A stretch of DNA of 64,000 nucleotides from Cyanobacteria bacterium FACHB-63 (GCA_014695255.1 JACJNX010000034.1:81753-145752), one strand, 5' to 3'. Positions 39,314 through 49,003 are shown, counted from the first letter of the stretch. The notes: generated from the letters alone by a model not told the origin. Translations and numbers: made by a program.

Positions 39314-39805
39314 ATGTCTAAAGTAGAAGATGCAATTGAAAAAGCTAAAGAAATGCTGCCGAATGTCACGCCTACGCCGCCTGGATTGAAGGCGCAGTCT
39401 TCAGTTCACGACCTGAAGTCTCGTTTGGAGTGGGGCGAACCTGGGCTGACAATTTTGGATGTGCGCCCGCGTGATATTTACAACCAAGGTCACATCATGG
39501 GAGCAATGGAGTTCCCGGTGGACAAACTGGTTGATTTAGCAAAGAACAACCTTGAAACAAATCGTGATATCTACGTTTACGGTGCAAGCGATCAAGAAAC
39601 GGCTGAAGCTGCAAATCTGCTCCGTCAAGCAGGTTATCAGAATGTTTCAGAGTTGAAAGGTGGACTGGAAGCTTGGAAAGCGGTAGCAGGTTCGACTGAG
39701 GGAATTGACGAATCTCTTGCTGATCCGGGCAAAAATGCTTACAACGTAGTGGATAACGTGAAAAACCACTTTGAGCGGCAAGAAATCGATTTTGAAAAGC
39801 CATAG
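39314..39805 (+). CDS. Rhodanese-like protein without catalytic cysteine
   Basis: 163 residues. A single rhodanese fold covers about 28-130, with LTILDVRPRDIYNQGHIMGA (about 45-64) as the first motif. The active-site loop that normally starts with Cys is VYGASDQET (about 88-96), with Gly at 90 in the Cys position. It cannot do classical sulfur transfer and may instead bind a partner or an anion. No membrane segment or signal peptide. Confidence 0.85.
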   Translation: MSKVEDAIEKAKEMLPNVTPTPPGLKAQSSVHDLKSRLEWGEPGLTILDVRPRDIYNQGHIMGAMEFPVDKLVDLAKNNLETNRDIYVYGASDQETAEAANLLRQAGYQNVSELKGGLEAWKAVAGSTEGIDESLADPGKNAYNVVDNVKNHFERQEIDFEKP

Positions 39806-39830
39806 TTTGCCACTGTATTAAACTCGCCTG

Positions 39831-39866
39831 AACTCCGATTCTCTCAACGAAGTCGGAGTTCTTGTG
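39831..39866 (+). terminator. Terminator-like hairpin after the rhodanese gene
   Basis: 8-bp stem AACTCCGA / TCGGAGTT with a 14-base loop, followed by only a weak T-rich stretch (CTTGTGT). Confidence 0.5.
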
Positions 39867-39898
39867 TGCTGAGGAAAGCCTTCTAAATTACGCTTTTT

Positions 39899-40552
39899 AT
39901 GTGCGGAAGATTTACCCAAACTCATCTAGCAGAAGCGATCGCGCAAACGTTCGATCTCGATGAAATCCCCAACTGGCAACCGCGCTACAACATTGCCCCA
40001 ACTCAATCCATCGGCGCGATCGTTGAACCGCATCACTTCAAGCTCTTACGCTGGGGCTTGATTCCTGCTTGGGCGAAAGATGCGACGATCGCAAATAAAC
40101 TAATCAACGCCCGCGCTGAAACAGTCAGTGAAAAACCTTCATTCCGTGATGCGTTTAAGCGCCGTCGCTGTTTGATTGTGGCGGATGGCTACTACGAATG
40201 GAAAAAGCAACCGGGTCGGAAACAGCCCTTCTACTTTCAGCGAGAAAACCATCAGCCTTTTGCCTTTGCGGGACTTTGGGAGCGCTGGAACTCTCCAGAC
40301 GGTGAAACTGTTGAAACCTGCACGATTATTACGACTGAAGCGAATGAGCTTGCAGCAACCGTTCACGATCGAATGCCCGTAATTCTCAGCGAAGACGAGT
40401 ACGATCGCTGGCTCGATCCAAGCTTCAAATCAGCCCAATCGCTGCTTCACCCCTACGCGAGTGCTGATATGCGATCGTATCCGGTTCCGTTGACTGTCAA
40501 TAGTCCCACCCACGATGCGCCGGACTGTATTGCACCCCTTAGTCAAGACTGA
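39899..40552 (+). CDS. SOS response-associated peptidase (SRAP, YedK/HMCES family)
   Basis: 217 residues. The N-terminal Met is followed by the invariant Cys2 (MCGRFTQ), which forms a thiazolidine DNA-protein crosslink at abasic sites in single-stranded DNA. The other active-site elements are present: Asn in YNIAPTQ and KLINARAE, Glu in YYEWKK (about 101) and His in TVHDRMPVIL. It protects abasic sites during replication. No lexA-like neighbour is seen. Confidence 0.95.
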   Translation: MCGRFTQTHLAEAIAQTFDLDEIPNWQPRYNIAPTQSIGAIVEPHHFKLLRWGLIPAWAKDATIANKLINARAETVSEKPSFRDAFKRRRCLIVADGYYEWKKQPGRKQPFYFQRENHQPFAFAGLWERWNSPDGETVETCTIITTEANELAATVHDRMPVILSEDEYDRWLDPSFKSAQSLLHPYASADMRSYPVPLTVNSPTHDAPDCIAPLSQD

Positions 40553-40619
40553 TGAGATTCCCTCAATCCTTCTGTGTTAAATAGAATACAATCAGCTTTA
40601 AGTATCACGGATTTGGTCT

Positions 40620-41495
40620 ATGCGGCATCAGTCATCCTGGATTCGGTATGGATTAGCGCGGCTGCGCCCGTTCGGTCGTCCCGTCGTTTGGGCACCTGCG
40701 ATCGCGCTGTTGTTTTTGGTGTTGTTTACCTGGGAATTTTTCAGCCGTACAGAAGTTGCCCGCGAGCTTGAGAACCCGACGGTTGAGAACACCTTGTCAC
40801 CAGAGGATCGGGCGATCGGTGCCGATATCGATTCTTTGTCGCTCTTAATGAACGATATCAAAGCGGCATCCAGACCGGAAACGGCTCAATTTCTCATTGC
40901 TCCAACTGCGACAGAGCAAAATGCCGCGACTTCAAATCGACTCTTTTCTACCCCAACTAACGCGATCGCCCAATCCGAGCCAGAAACACAAGAAACAACC
41001 GGGACGCTTAGAAGTGCCTCATTAACAGAACTGGGGCTTCCCTACACAATGCGACACACAATGCAACCCGCTACATCTGAAACCGCACTGCCACCAAACC
41101 GACTGCAAGAAGCACTGACGAAATTAGCCACCGAGAACCGTCCGATCGTCTCGCAAACTCCGATCGAAGGCACAATTCGCCTGGACACCAATCCAGGAAC
41201 CTCGATCAATGCCACACCTCAAAATTCATTTTCATCGCTAATCGAGGGCATACAGCCGATCGTTCCTGGAACCATTCCGACTGTTTCTGCGCCTTTACCC
41301 ATCGCGCCTCCGATCAATGCACCTGTTCCTTCACCTGTTGCACCGCAATCTCTCACCCCCCAACCTGTTGAAGCTCAAAATTTTGGCGTAATGCAGAATG
41401 CTCCAGTTGTGAACCAGCAACCATTTACCGTACCGCGATCGATTCCCGGACGCACGATCGGCGGCGGGAATATCAACACCTTCTCGAATCCCTGA
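40620..41495 (+). CDS. Membrane-anchored proline-rich protein, unknown
   Basis: 291 residues. One membrane helix lies near the N-terminus (VVWAPAIALLFLVLFTWEF, about 22-40) after a basic start. The rest is low-complexity, rich in Pro, Thr, Ser and Asn (for example APLPIAPPINAPVPSPVAPQ near 230), and lacks a recognised fold, so it is probably a disordered periplasmic or cytoplasmic spacer. It starts 67 bp after the SRAP gene. No family assigned. Confidence 0.6.
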   Translation: MRHQSSWIRYGLARLRPFGRPVVWAPAIALLFLVLFTWEFFSRTEVARELENPTVENTLSPEDRAIGADIDSLSLLMNDIKAASRPETAQFLIAPTATEQNAATSNRLFSTPTNAIAQSEPETQETTGTLRSASLTELGLPYTMRHTMQPATSETALPPNRLQEALTKLATENRPIVSQTPIEGTIRLDTNPGTSINATPQNSFSSLIEGIQPIVPGTIPTVSAPLPIAPPINAPVPSPVAPQSLTPQPVEAQNFGVMQNAPVVNQQPFTVPRSIPGRTIGGGNINTFSNP

Positions 41496-41533
41496 AAAAA
41501 TCGGGATTGAACTTCACCCGAACAATCCCGATT
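41495..41533 (-). terminator. Intrinsic terminator of icd
   Basis: On the minus strand an 11-bp stem AATCGGGATTG / CAATCCCGATT with a 13-base loop is followed by a run of T (plus-strand A at 41495-41500). It lies 7 bp after the icd stop. Confidence 0.85.
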
Positions 41534-41539
41534 CTCAGC

Positions 41540-42961
41540 TTAAAAATTCCGAATAATGGCATCCGCAAATTCAGAACATTTCAGCGGCGGATCAACTGGA
41601 GGCTCCATCAATCGCGCCAAATCATACGTCACCTCACGCTGCTCGATCGCTTTCGCCAGTCCGCCCTTGATTAAATCTGCTGCCTCTTGCCAGCCCAAAT
41701 ACTCCAGCATCATCACACCAGAGAGAATCAGCGAACCGGGATTCACTCGATCGAGTCCTGCGTGTTTGGGAGCCGTACCGTGGGTTGCCTCAAAAATCGC
41801 GCAGACATCTCCAATATTCGCACCCGGAGCCATTCCCAAACCGCCCGCGATCGCAGCCGCAGCATCGGAAATATAATCTCCGTTCAGGTTCATCGTCGCT
41901 AAGATCGAGTATTCATCCGGGCGGGTCTGAATCTGTTGGAAAATGCTATCCGCAATGCGATCATTGATCATCACTTTTTCTTTCCACTGCCCGTTGCCGT
42001 GTGTATCCCAAATCGAGTCAAGAACCGTTTGCACTTCTTTGCAGATTGACGCTTGCTTATCCGGAGTCATCGCCTCGTAACCGGGATCAATTTGACGGGC
42101 ATTTTCTTCGATCGTCAAATTCGGATTTTTCTCTTTGTTGCCGAGAATCCAAGATTCGCGCTCAGTCACGCACTCCGATCGAAATTCCGTTGTTGCTAGC
42201 TCATACCCCCAATCCCGAAACGCGCCTTCGGTGTACTTCATAATGTTGCCTTTGTGAACCAGCGTCACCGTTTGTTTGTGCTTCGGCAATCGGAGCGCGT
42301 GTTGAATCGCTCGACGCACAAGCCGCTGTGATCCTTTCTTACTGATTGGCTTAATCCCAATTCCTGAATCAAGTGGAATCTGCTTTTTCCCGTGTTCTGG
42401 AGTGCTGGGAATCAGATCTTCGTTCAGCAGCTTGATCAAACGATCGCCAATCTCGCTGCCTTGCTTCCATTCAATCCCTAGATAAATATCTTCAGTGTTC
42501 TCTCGATAGATAATGACATCGAGTTTCTCCGGGTAGCGATGTGGCGAAGGCGTTCCCGCGTAATACTTACAGGGACGCACACAGGCATAGAGATCAAAGA
42601 TTTGGCGCAACGCCACATTCAGCGATCGAATCCCACCGCCGATTGGGGTTGTCAACGGGCCTTTGATTGCTACACCGAACTCTCGAATCGCTTCTAGCGA
42701 ATCTTCAGGTAAATATTGATACGTTCCATACTGTTCGCAAGCTTCATCTCCAACATAAACCTTGAACCAGGTGATTTGACGCTTCCCGCCATATGCCCTC
42801 TGAACTGCCGCGTCAAAGACCTTTTGCGATGCCGGCCATAAGTCAATGCCCGTCCCATCTCCTCGGATGAATGGAATAATCGGGTTATCTGGAACGATCG
42901 GTTCTCCGTTCTCAAATCTAATCGCAGAACCCGTCGAAGGAGGTGTAATTTTTTCGTACAT
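41540..42961 (-). CDS. icd: NADP-dependent isocitrate dehydrogenase
   Basis: 473 residues, the length of cyanobacterial enzymes. Makes 2-oxoglutarate from isocitrate, the carbon skeleton for nitrogen assimilation. Substrate motif [13 protein letters not shown] (about 107-119) contains the catalytic Ser and Arg residues, [11 protein letters not shown] (about 151-161) the key Tyr/Glu, and the metal-binding Asp lies in [12 protein letters not shown] (about 355-366). The NADP region has [12 protein letters not shown] (about 388-399). It is transcribed divergently from a response-regulator gene. The intergenic region may carry NtcA sites, which I cannot confirm by eye. Confidence 0.96.
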   Translation of the reverse strand: MYEKITPPSTGSAIRFENGEPIVPDNPIIPFIRGDGTGIDLWPASQKVFDAAVQRAYGGKRQITWFKVYVGDEACEQYGTYQYLPEDSLEAIREFGVAIKGPLTTPIGGGIRSLNVALRQIFDLYACVRPCKYYAGTPSPHRYPEKLDVIIYRENTEDIYLGIEWKQGSEIGDRLIKLLNEDLIPSTPEHGKKQIPLDSGIGIKPISKKGSQRLVRRAIQHALRLPKHKQTVTLVHKGNIMKYTEGAFRDWGYELATTEFRSECVTERESWILGNKEKNPNLTIEENARQIDPGYEAMTPDKQASICKEVQTVLDSIWDTHGNGQWKEKVMINDRIADSIFQQIQTRPDEYSILATMNLNGDYISDAAAAIAGGLGMAPGANIGDVCAIFEATHGTAPKHAGLDRVNPGSLILSGVMMLEYLGWQEAADLIKGGLAKAIEQREVTYDLARLMEPPVDPPLKCSEFADAIIRNF

Positions 42962-43241
42962 GATCGAGCAATTCTCAAGTTAGGATAGGTTGGCGGTATG
43001 CTAAACAAGCAAACCAATCTTGCAATTTATCTCTTATTGAGTAGATAAAAACAAGATAAATTCAAGTAGCTAGAACATAAAGATAAGCCTGAAACCTCAG
43101 AGCAATCAGTCGCTGGGATACCATAATAAGGGAAAAATTTCGGTTAATCCGTTGACTAACTGAGTGAACCGTTAAGTTTGTTTCCTGGTTTCAATAGCAC
43201 GACAGGTAGAAATTAATCGGCTTGAGCTTCTGGAGAGGCGC

Positions 43242-43922
43242 ATGAAAAAAATTTTGATTGTCGATGATGATACTGCACTGCGAGTCGCACTCATTCGATT
43301 TTTAGAAAAACGCGGATATGCGGTACAGGGTGCAGCATCGGGAATCGAAGGACTAAACTTATTTGAACAAGATTTGCCAGACTTAGTGGTGTCTGACGTG
43401 ATTATGCCGGAAATGGACGGACTCGAATTCTGTCGCCGCTTACGATCGCTCAGAACCGGACAACTGGTTCCCTTCATTTTTCTCTCCAAGCGTAGCGAAG
43501 TAGAAGACCGGGTTCAGGGTCATTCGATCGGAGCCGATGATTATTTGACCAAACCCTTTGAACCGAGAGAACTATTGGCAAAGATCGAAGGACAACTGGA
43601 ACGATCGCGCCGCATCCACATTGAGATTGTGCGCCTGATGCAGCAGTCGAACTTACCGTCGAATGAAACCTCCGCGCAGGCTGTCGCTCCACTCCCTCTA
43701 ACTCCTGCCGAAGAAAAAGTGTTCTGGGAAGTCATTCAAGGTCACACCAACAAGCAGATTGGCGACCATTTATTTGTTAGTCCGCGCACTGTGCAAACGC
43801 ATTTGAGCAACATTTTGAGCAAACTACAGCTTGAAAATCGATCGCAACTCGTGCGCTATGCGTTTGAAAGAGGCTACCGATTGCCCTCCACTGAACCTGT
43901 GACCCGCGAAGAAAATGCATGA
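43242..43922 (+). CDS. NarL-type response regulator
   Basis: 226 residues. Receiver domain (1-120) with phospho-acceptor Asp in LVVSDVIMPEMDG (about 52) and Lys in DDYLTKPFEPRELL. A linker leads to a LuxR-type helix-turn-helix (about 160-220) with HTNKQIGDHLFVSPRTVQTH. The layout resembles the Ycf29-type regulators of cyanobacteria and plastids. No histidine kinase is adjacent; the next kinase homologue downstream lacks its His. The stop overlaps the next ATG by 4 bp, so the two genes are translationally coupled. Confidence 0.85.
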   Translation: MKKILIVDDDTALRVALIRFLEKRGYAVQGAASGIEGLNLFEQDLPDLVVSDVIMPEMDGLEFCRRLRSLRTGQLVPFIFLSKRSEVEDRVQGHSIGADDYLTKPFEPRELLAKIEGQLERSRRIHIEIVRLMQQSNLPSNETSAQAVAPLPLTPAEEKVFWEVIQGHTNKQIGDHLFVSPRTVQTHLSNILSKLQLENRSQLVRYAFERGYRLPSTEPVTREENA

Positions 43923-44416
43923 GTGCGGGTATCTATTCTCTAAAAGCGCTACAAACGGCGATTGCAACTGATCGCGATCGCTGGCGACCGCTGGTGGTGA
44001 CCAACGGCTGCTTCGATCTGCTGCATCTGGGTCATGTGCGCTACCTCAACTCCGCTAGACAACTCGGACGATCGCTCGTGGTCGGATTAAATAGTGACGA
44101 ATCAATTCGATTGATTAAGCCCGATCGCACTCCGCCCCGCCCGATTGTGAGTGAGCTAGAACGCGCCGAAGTCTTAGCGGCACTAAAATCTGTCGATGGA
44201 GTCGTGATTTTTTCTGAAAAAACTGCTTGTCAGCTAGTTGAAGCACTCCGCCCTGAGATTTATGCTAAAGGTGGTGATTACAATTTACAGACATTGCCCG
44301 AAGCCTCGATCGTACAATCCTACGGCGGACAAGTTCGTCTCATCGATATTGAAGTCCCGTCTTCAACCACAGCGATCATCGATCGAATTTTGAGAGGCGT
44401 AACCCGAACCCCTTAA
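43919..44416 (+). CDS. RfaE2/HldE-type sugar-phosphate nucleotidyltransferase
   Basis: 165 residues of the HIGH-type nucleotidyltransferase fold. TNGCFDLLHLGHVRYL (about 28-43) has the HxGH nucleotide site. It resembles D-glycero-beta-D-manno-heptose 1-phosphate adenylyltransferase, the second half of HldE, which activates sugar for outer-membrane polysaccharide. The kinase half is absent here, so either another gene provides it or the sugar differs. It overlaps the response regulator gene by 4 bp. Confidence 0.85.
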   Translation: MSAGIYSLKALQTAIATDRDRWRPLVVTNGCFDLLHLGHVRYLNSARQLGRSLVVGLNSDESIRLIKPDRTPPRPIVSELERAEVLAALKSVDGVVIFSEKTACQLVEALRPEIYAKGGDYNLQTLPEASIVQSYGGQVRLIDIEVPSSTTAIIDRILRGVTRTP

Positions 44417-44423
44417 CACCCCC

Positions 44424-45149
44424 ATGGTTTACATGACTAATTTAGAAACCTCCTCAGCCCTCGATCTTCCCGGTAGCATCGCGACGCTTCAATTGAAGCT
44501 TCGATCAGACTCTGAAAAGGTGCAGCTTCAAACGATCGACGAACTGACCGCCCTTGGTGAAGATGGATTGCCTGCGCTGATGGAATATTTGCTCGATCAT
44601 CCTGAACCGAGCCGAGTCAGCGCCAAAATTTATCAAACCTTGTTCAACACCCAATCGCCAAAAGTGTTGGAGTTTCTTCAGCAGCATTTCCCCACCGGAA
44701 CCATCCCGCTCAAGTCCGATCGCAATATCGACTACACCGAACTTCAGCAACTCCTCGCTCAGCAGAAATTCCAGGCAGCCGACCTCCTCACAATTCAAAA
44801 ACTGTGTGAACTGGCGGGAGAGTCTGCTGTCCTCCGCAAATGGCTCTACTTCACCGAAGTTGAAAACTTCCCGACTCCAGACTTACACACGATCGATGCC
44901 TTGTGGCTGGCTCATTCTGACTATCAATACGGCTTTTCGGTGCAGCGGCAGATCTGGCTCAGTGTAGGCAAAAAATGGGAAAAACTTTGGGAAAAAATCG
45001 GTTGGAAAGTTGGTTACGCCTGGACGCGCTATCCCGATGGCTTTACCTGGAGCCTAAATGCACCCAAAGGACACTTGCCGCTGTCCAATCAACTGCGTGG
45101 CGTTCGAGTGATTGCTGCACTCTTAAACCATTCCGCTTGGACAAAATAA
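44424..45149 (+). CDS. gun4: GUN4 domain protein (Mg-chelatase regulator)
   Basis: 241 residues. An N-terminal helical bundle (about 15-95) precedes the GUN4 core (about 105-240), which binds protoporphyrin IX and Mg-protoporphyrin and stimulates magnesium chelatase. Family features are FQAADLLTIQKLCELAG, DALWLAHSDYQYGFSVQRQI and APKGHLPLSNQLRGVR. It thereby steers porphyrin toward chlorophyll. The start may be codon 1 (44424) or 4 (44433); neither has a clear ribosome site. Only 7 bp separate it from the nucleotidyltransferase gene. Confidence 0.9.
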   Translation: MVYMTNLETSSALDLPGSIATLQLKLRSDSEKVQLQTIDELTALGEDGLPALMEYLLDHPEPSRVSAKIYQTLFNTQSPKVLEFLQQHFPTGTIPLKSDRNIDYTELQQLLAQQKFQAADLLTIQKLCELAGESAVLRKWLYFTEVENFPTPDLHTIDALWLAHSDYQYGFSVQRQIWLSVGKKWEKLWEKIGWKVGYAWTRYPDGFTWSLNAPKGHLPLSNQLRGVRVIAALLNHSAWTK

Positions 45150-45320
45150 TCGCGCCGAAGCTATTTTGTCCGTAATTCCATCAGGCGAGAACAACCCAAA
45201 CTCTTAAACTTCCGTAATCTCTCTTGCTGGTGAACGTTGATTTACCAGCAAGTCAGGGCAATCTGTGTATAGTTGAAGACTGTTTGACAGTCATTGTTCC
45301 CTAAAGCACTGGATTGTCAG

Positions 45321-46775
45321 ATGGTCGAGGAGTTCTTTAGATCGAGGATTGGGGTTGGAATGGGAATCCCCGAAATCAGGCTGTTTTGCCGATTAGATGG
45401 GTTAACGGCTGCCGCCCGTGAGCAGCAGCGTCTACTGGTACTGACGGAACTCGGATTGCTCGATACCGAAATTGTACCGATCTTTGAGGAAGCGACTCAA
45501 ACTGCGGCTCACTCGCTCGGTGCGCCGATTAGCTTGCTCAGCGCGATCGATCAATCGCGTCAGTGGTTCAAATCTGCGGTCGGACTCTCGCGCTTAGGCT
45601 TAATGAATGACTTGGCGCTTTCCCGACAATTGCCCCGCGAACACGCCTTTTGTGTGAACGTGGTGGATAGCCAGCAGGTTCTAGCGATCGAGGACACGCT
45701 TGAGCATCCAGCGTTTGCCAACTCTCTGCTGTGTCAACAATATGGCATTCGTGCGTATCTTGGTGCGCCCCTGCTAACGGTTAGTGGCGAGTGCGTCGGT
45801 ACGCTTTGTGTCATGGATTCTCGCCCTCGGAACTTCACAGAACGAGATATTGAATTTCTCATGCTGACTGCCCGCCTCAGCATGAGTGAATATGAGCGCC
45901 TACAGATGGTGAAAGCTCAAGTCGTCAAACCTACACCGGGAGTTCAGCCTGTCGCCCCCACCCCGCCTTCAAACCCCATTAAGTTTGAACTCCTGGCTCA
46001 ACTCACCCAGGAGTTACGCACCCCTTTGACCTCTGTTATGGGAATGGCAAGCGTACTCAATCGTGAGATCTACGGCCCCCTGACTAGCAAGCAAAAAGAA
46101 TATCTCGATATCATTCATCACAGCGGGCAGTACCTATTATCGCTAGTAAAAGAAATTCTAGAACTGTCGCAGCTCGACGACCAAAGCCGAGCGCTGAATT
46201 TATCGTCGATCGATATTGAAATGGTCTGCCAGCAGGCAATCAGTACCCTAGAACAAGCTGCCAACCGTCGAGAGCAGCAAATTCGGCTATCGGTTGAACC
46301 CGGTAATCGTATCTGGCTGCTCGACAAGGACAAGATCCGCCAAATGCTTTATCACTTGCTGTTTAGCGTGGTTCAGTCTTCGACAGCGGGTAGTATCGTG
46401 CGTCTGCACGTTTCGCAAAAGAGCAGTGGACTGCGGCTAACGGTCTGGGCGGCGCACCCCTGTCTGGGCGAAGCGCTTGGTTTTAACGAAATGCTCATGC
46501 CGCAGACCAGCGCGATCGCATCGTTTGAGTACGAGATGCAGAGTAATGGGCATCGTGCAGGCGCGGGACTGATCCCGGTTGCCACCGCACTCAGTGCTCC
46601 AAAGTTCAACAATTTTGATCAGTTCTCGGAAACGGATGTTGACACCGCCCGGAAGAATCTTGGCTTGCTGCTGAGTCGGCAACTTGCGGAGATGCACGGT
46701 GGGCAAATCTTGATTCAAGGATCGTCAGAACCGGGATACCGATATGTGATTACCTTGCCCCGATTGACACAGTAG
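45321..46775 (+). CDS. GAF-domain histidine kinase-like protein lacking the phospho-acceptor His
   Basis: About 484 residues from the ATG at 45321; other starts are TTG 45294 and ATG 45360. A GAF domain covers about 30-185, with FCVNVVDS and RAYLGAPL. The HisKA-like helical part reads AQLTQELRTPLTSV, with Gln at residue 230 where the phospho-acceptor His should be. The ATPase part is also degenerate: the N-box Asn is missing (LLFSVVQSST) and the DxGxG box is replaced. It is probably a scaffold or sensor without phosphotransfer, perhaps controlling another kinase. Confidence 0.8.
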   Translation: MVEEFFRSRIGVGMGIPEIRLFCRLDGLTAAAREQQRLLVLTELGLLDTEIVPIFEEATQTAAHSLGAPISLLSAIDQSRQWFKSAVGLSRLGLMNDLALSRQLPREHAFCVNVVDSQQVLAIEDTLEHPAFANSLLCQQYGIRAYLGAPLLTVSGECVGTLCVMDSRPRNFTERDIEFLMLTARLSMSEYERLQMVKAQVVKPTPGVQPVAPTPPSNPIKFELLAQLTQELRTPLTSVMGMASVLNREIYGPLTSKQKEYLDIIHHSGQYLLSLVKEILELSQLDDQSRALNLSSIDIEMVCQQAISTLEQAANRREQQIRLSVEPGNRIWLLDKDKIRQMLYHLLFSVVQSSTAGSIVRLHVSQKSSGLRLTVWAAHPCLGEALGFNEMLMPQTSAIASFEYEMQSNGHRAGAGLIPVATALSAPKFNNFDQFSETDVDTARKNLGLLLSRQLAEMHGGQILIQGSSEPGYRYVITLPRLTQ

Positions 46776-46805
46776 GCTTGTCAAAACGCCAATATCGCGG
46801 ATAAT

Positions 46806-46836
46806 AGCCCTAGCCTAATTCGCTAGGGCTGTTTTT
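46806..46836 (+). terminator. Intrinsic terminator after the GAF kinase-like gene
   Basis: 9-bp perfect stem AGCCCTAGC / GCTAGGGCT with a 7-base loop followed by GTTTTT. Confidence 0.85.
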
Positions 46837-46861
46837 GCTTTAAAGCACAGGAAATCCGCGT

Positions 46862-48271
46862 ATGAATTCGGTTTGGCAACAAGTGACATTGACCACGCTT
46901 CCCGTTTGGCAGTGGGGACAGGTGAGCTATGTCCATCGGCTGGTGGGATCGCTCTCCACTTGGCGACAGCACAGTTGGCTGATGCAGCAGGGAGATGCGA
47001 TCGGGGCACTGCTAATCAGTCTGGTGTTTGCCCTTTCTCCGTTTGTTGCCACGAATCTGATCGGCTGGCTGCTTGCGACTTGTATTTTGTTCTGGGTTTT
47101 GTTGACGCTTTCGGATGATGATCCCCGGTTGGGGTTTACGCCAATTCATTTGCTGGTGCTGTTGTTTTGGGGAATTGCTGCAACAGCAGCGGCGCTTTCT
47201 CCAGTCAAGCGCTTGGCTTTTGTGGGATTGGGGAAGTTGTCGCTCTATTTAATGTTTTTCATTTTGATGGCGCGAGTGCTGCGATCGCCAAAGCTGCGAT
47301 CGTTCTGTGTCACCGCGTTTCTACTCGTGGCGCTGGTGGTGAGCAGCTATGGAATTCGGCAGGCGATCCACGGTGCGGATGCGTTGGCGACGTGGGTTGA
47401 TCCAGAGTCGCCCTTGGCGCAGTCTACACGGGTGTATAGCTTTTTAGGCAATCCGAATCTACTAGCTGGATATTTGATGCCTGCGGTGTGGCTGTCGTTT
47501 AGTGCGATCTTTGTCTGGAAACGCTGGCTACCGAAAGTGGTAGCGATCGTCATGTTTGGGATCAATACCGCGTGTTTATTGCTGACTCAGAGCCGGGGAG
47601 GATGGATCGGACTAGTCGTTGCGGCGCTGGTGCTGGTCGTTCTGCTGCGGTACTGGTGGAGTGCGTATTTGCCGAGATTTCTGCGGCTGTGGGCGTTACC
47701 GCTTGTGTTTGGGGGACTGGCGGGAATTTTGGTGCTGGGATTTATTTTTGTCACACCGTTCCGCTACCGGGTGGGTAGTATGTTCGCTGGCAGTGGGGAT
47801 AGTAGTAATGCGTTTCGATTGAACGTTTGGCGATCGGTACTGGAGATGATTCGCGATCGTCCGATTCTAGGGTTTGGGCCAGGAGATCTAGTCTTCAAGC
47901 GCATTTACCCGCTGTACTCAGCGGCGCGATTTAGTGCTTTAAGTGCCTACTCGGTGCTGCTAGAGATTGCAGTCGAGTCCGGTTTGATCGGACTAACGGC
48001 GTTTCTGTGGTTGTTGTTGGTGACATTTAATCAAGGATTTTTGCAGCTACGACGCTTGAGAGCGATGGGCGATTCAGATGGATTCTGGCTGATTGGTGCA
48101 ATGACGACGATCGCGGGAATGTTGGGGCATGGTGTGGTCGATACGGTTTGGTATCGACCAGAAGTGAGCGTGTTATGGTGGCTGAGCGTTGCTCTAGTCG
48201 CAAGCTACTATGCGCCCCATGCCGAAGCGAAGTTATCAGCCCAGAGACCCGAACTCACAGCAGACGCTTAA
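46862..48271 (+). CDS. ictB: IctB-like membrane protein, O-antigen-ligase fold
   Basis: 469 residues with about 11 hydrophobic segments. The long extracytoplasmic loop contains the SFLGNPNLLAGYLMPAVWLS stretch (about 197-216), and LLTQSRGGWIGL (about 240-251) follows, as in cyanobacterial IctB. IctB was named for involvement in inorganic carbon accumulation, but its fold is that of the O-antigen ligase/polymerase family, so the role in bicarbonate uptake is debated. It converges with the Crp/Fnr-type gene, with 3 bp between stops. Confidence 0.85.
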   Translation: MNSVWQQVTLTTLPVWQWGQVSYVHRLVGSLSTWRQHSWLMQQGDAIGALLISLVFALSPFVATNLIGWLLATCILFWVLLTLSDDDPRLGFTPIHLLVLLFWGIAATAAALSPVKRLAFVGLGKLSLYLMFFILMARVLRSPKLRSFCVTAFLLVALVVSSYGIRQAIHGADALATWVDPESPLAQSTRVYSFLGNPNLLAGYLMPAVWLSFSAIFVWKRWLPKVVAIVMFGINTACLLLTQSRGGWIGLVVAALVLVVLLRYWWSAYLPRFLRLWALPLVFGGLAGILVLGFIFVTPFRYRVGSMFAGSGDSSNAFRLNVWRSVLEMIRDRPILGFGPGDLVFKRIYPLYSAARFSALSAYSVLLEIAVESGLIGLTAFLWLLLVTFNQGFLQLRRLRAMGDSDGFWLIGAMTTIAGMLGHGVVDTVWYRPEVSVLWWLSVALVASYYAPHAEAKLSAQRPELTADA

Positions 48272-48274
48272 ACT

Positions 48275-49003
48275 TCAGCGAGAGCGCGGATTTCTGTAGT
48301 TAAATCGGTTGCATTCTTCTTGAATCACCGCAAAGCATTCGCAGGAGATTGATTCAAGAACTTGGGGCTGAACGATCAAGATGCGCCCCCGGCTGCATTG
48401 GATCGCTCCTAATTGGGTCAGTTCTCCGAGCGCAACCGTCACGCCCGATCGACGAGTGCCTAACATTTGTGCAAGCGCTTCATGAGTCAGGGTAAATTCG
48501 TCGATGCTTAACGCAGATTGAATTAATAATAATTGTCGTGCCAGCCGTTCGCGGATGTGATGAAAGCGATGACACGCTGCGAGTTGCGAGGTTTGAAGTA
48601 ATAAAACCTGGACGTATTCTAATAAAAGTGACTGTAAAGCTGGACTTTGCTCGAATTCAATTAGCAACTGCTCGATCGGTAAGCGAAAGGCAGAATCACC
48701 CACTTGAACGATCGCCTGCTGGACGCTTTCGCGTCGTCCCAAAACCACGGAAGCTCCCACAAATCCATTGCGTCCTACCAGTCCGACTTCGAGCATCGAG
48801 CCGTTTGAAAGTAACGTCATCAGCGAAACCAGCGATCGGATCGGAAAATAAACGTAAGCGATCGCTTCACCGAGCGGGTGAAGAATCTGCTGAGGCGAGA
48901 GCATGACTGGCTCTAGATGAGCCGCTAATTTTTGGTAAATCTCGAAAGGAAGTGCTGAAAGCAGGCGATTTTCTAGCGCACTAGAAGCCGCAAACGAAGA
49001 CAT
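48275..49003 (-). CDS. Crp/Fnr-family transcription regulator
   Basis: 242 residues. N-terminal cyclic-nucleotide-binding-like beta roll (about 20-130) with YVYFPIRSLVSLMTLLSNG and VGRNGFVGASV, followed by a winged helix-turn-helix (about 160-230) with LTHEALAQMLGTRRSGVTVA as recognition region. The consensus cAMP-contact Arg/Glu set is not clear, so the ligand is unassigned. It converges with ictB and reads away from the 210-bp gap before thiD. Confidence 0.85.
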   Translation of the reverse strand: MSSFAASSALENRLLSALPFEIYQKLAAHLEPVMLSPQQILHPLGEAIAYVYFPIRSLVSLMTLLSNGSMLEVGLVGRNGFVGASVVLGRRESVQQAIVQVGDSAFRLPIEQLLIEFEQSPALQSLLLEYVQVLLLQTSQLAACHRFHHIRERLARQLLLIQSALSIDEFTLTHEALAQMLGTRRSGVTVALGELTQLGAIQCSRGRILIVQPQVLESISCECFAVIQEECNRFNYRNPRSR

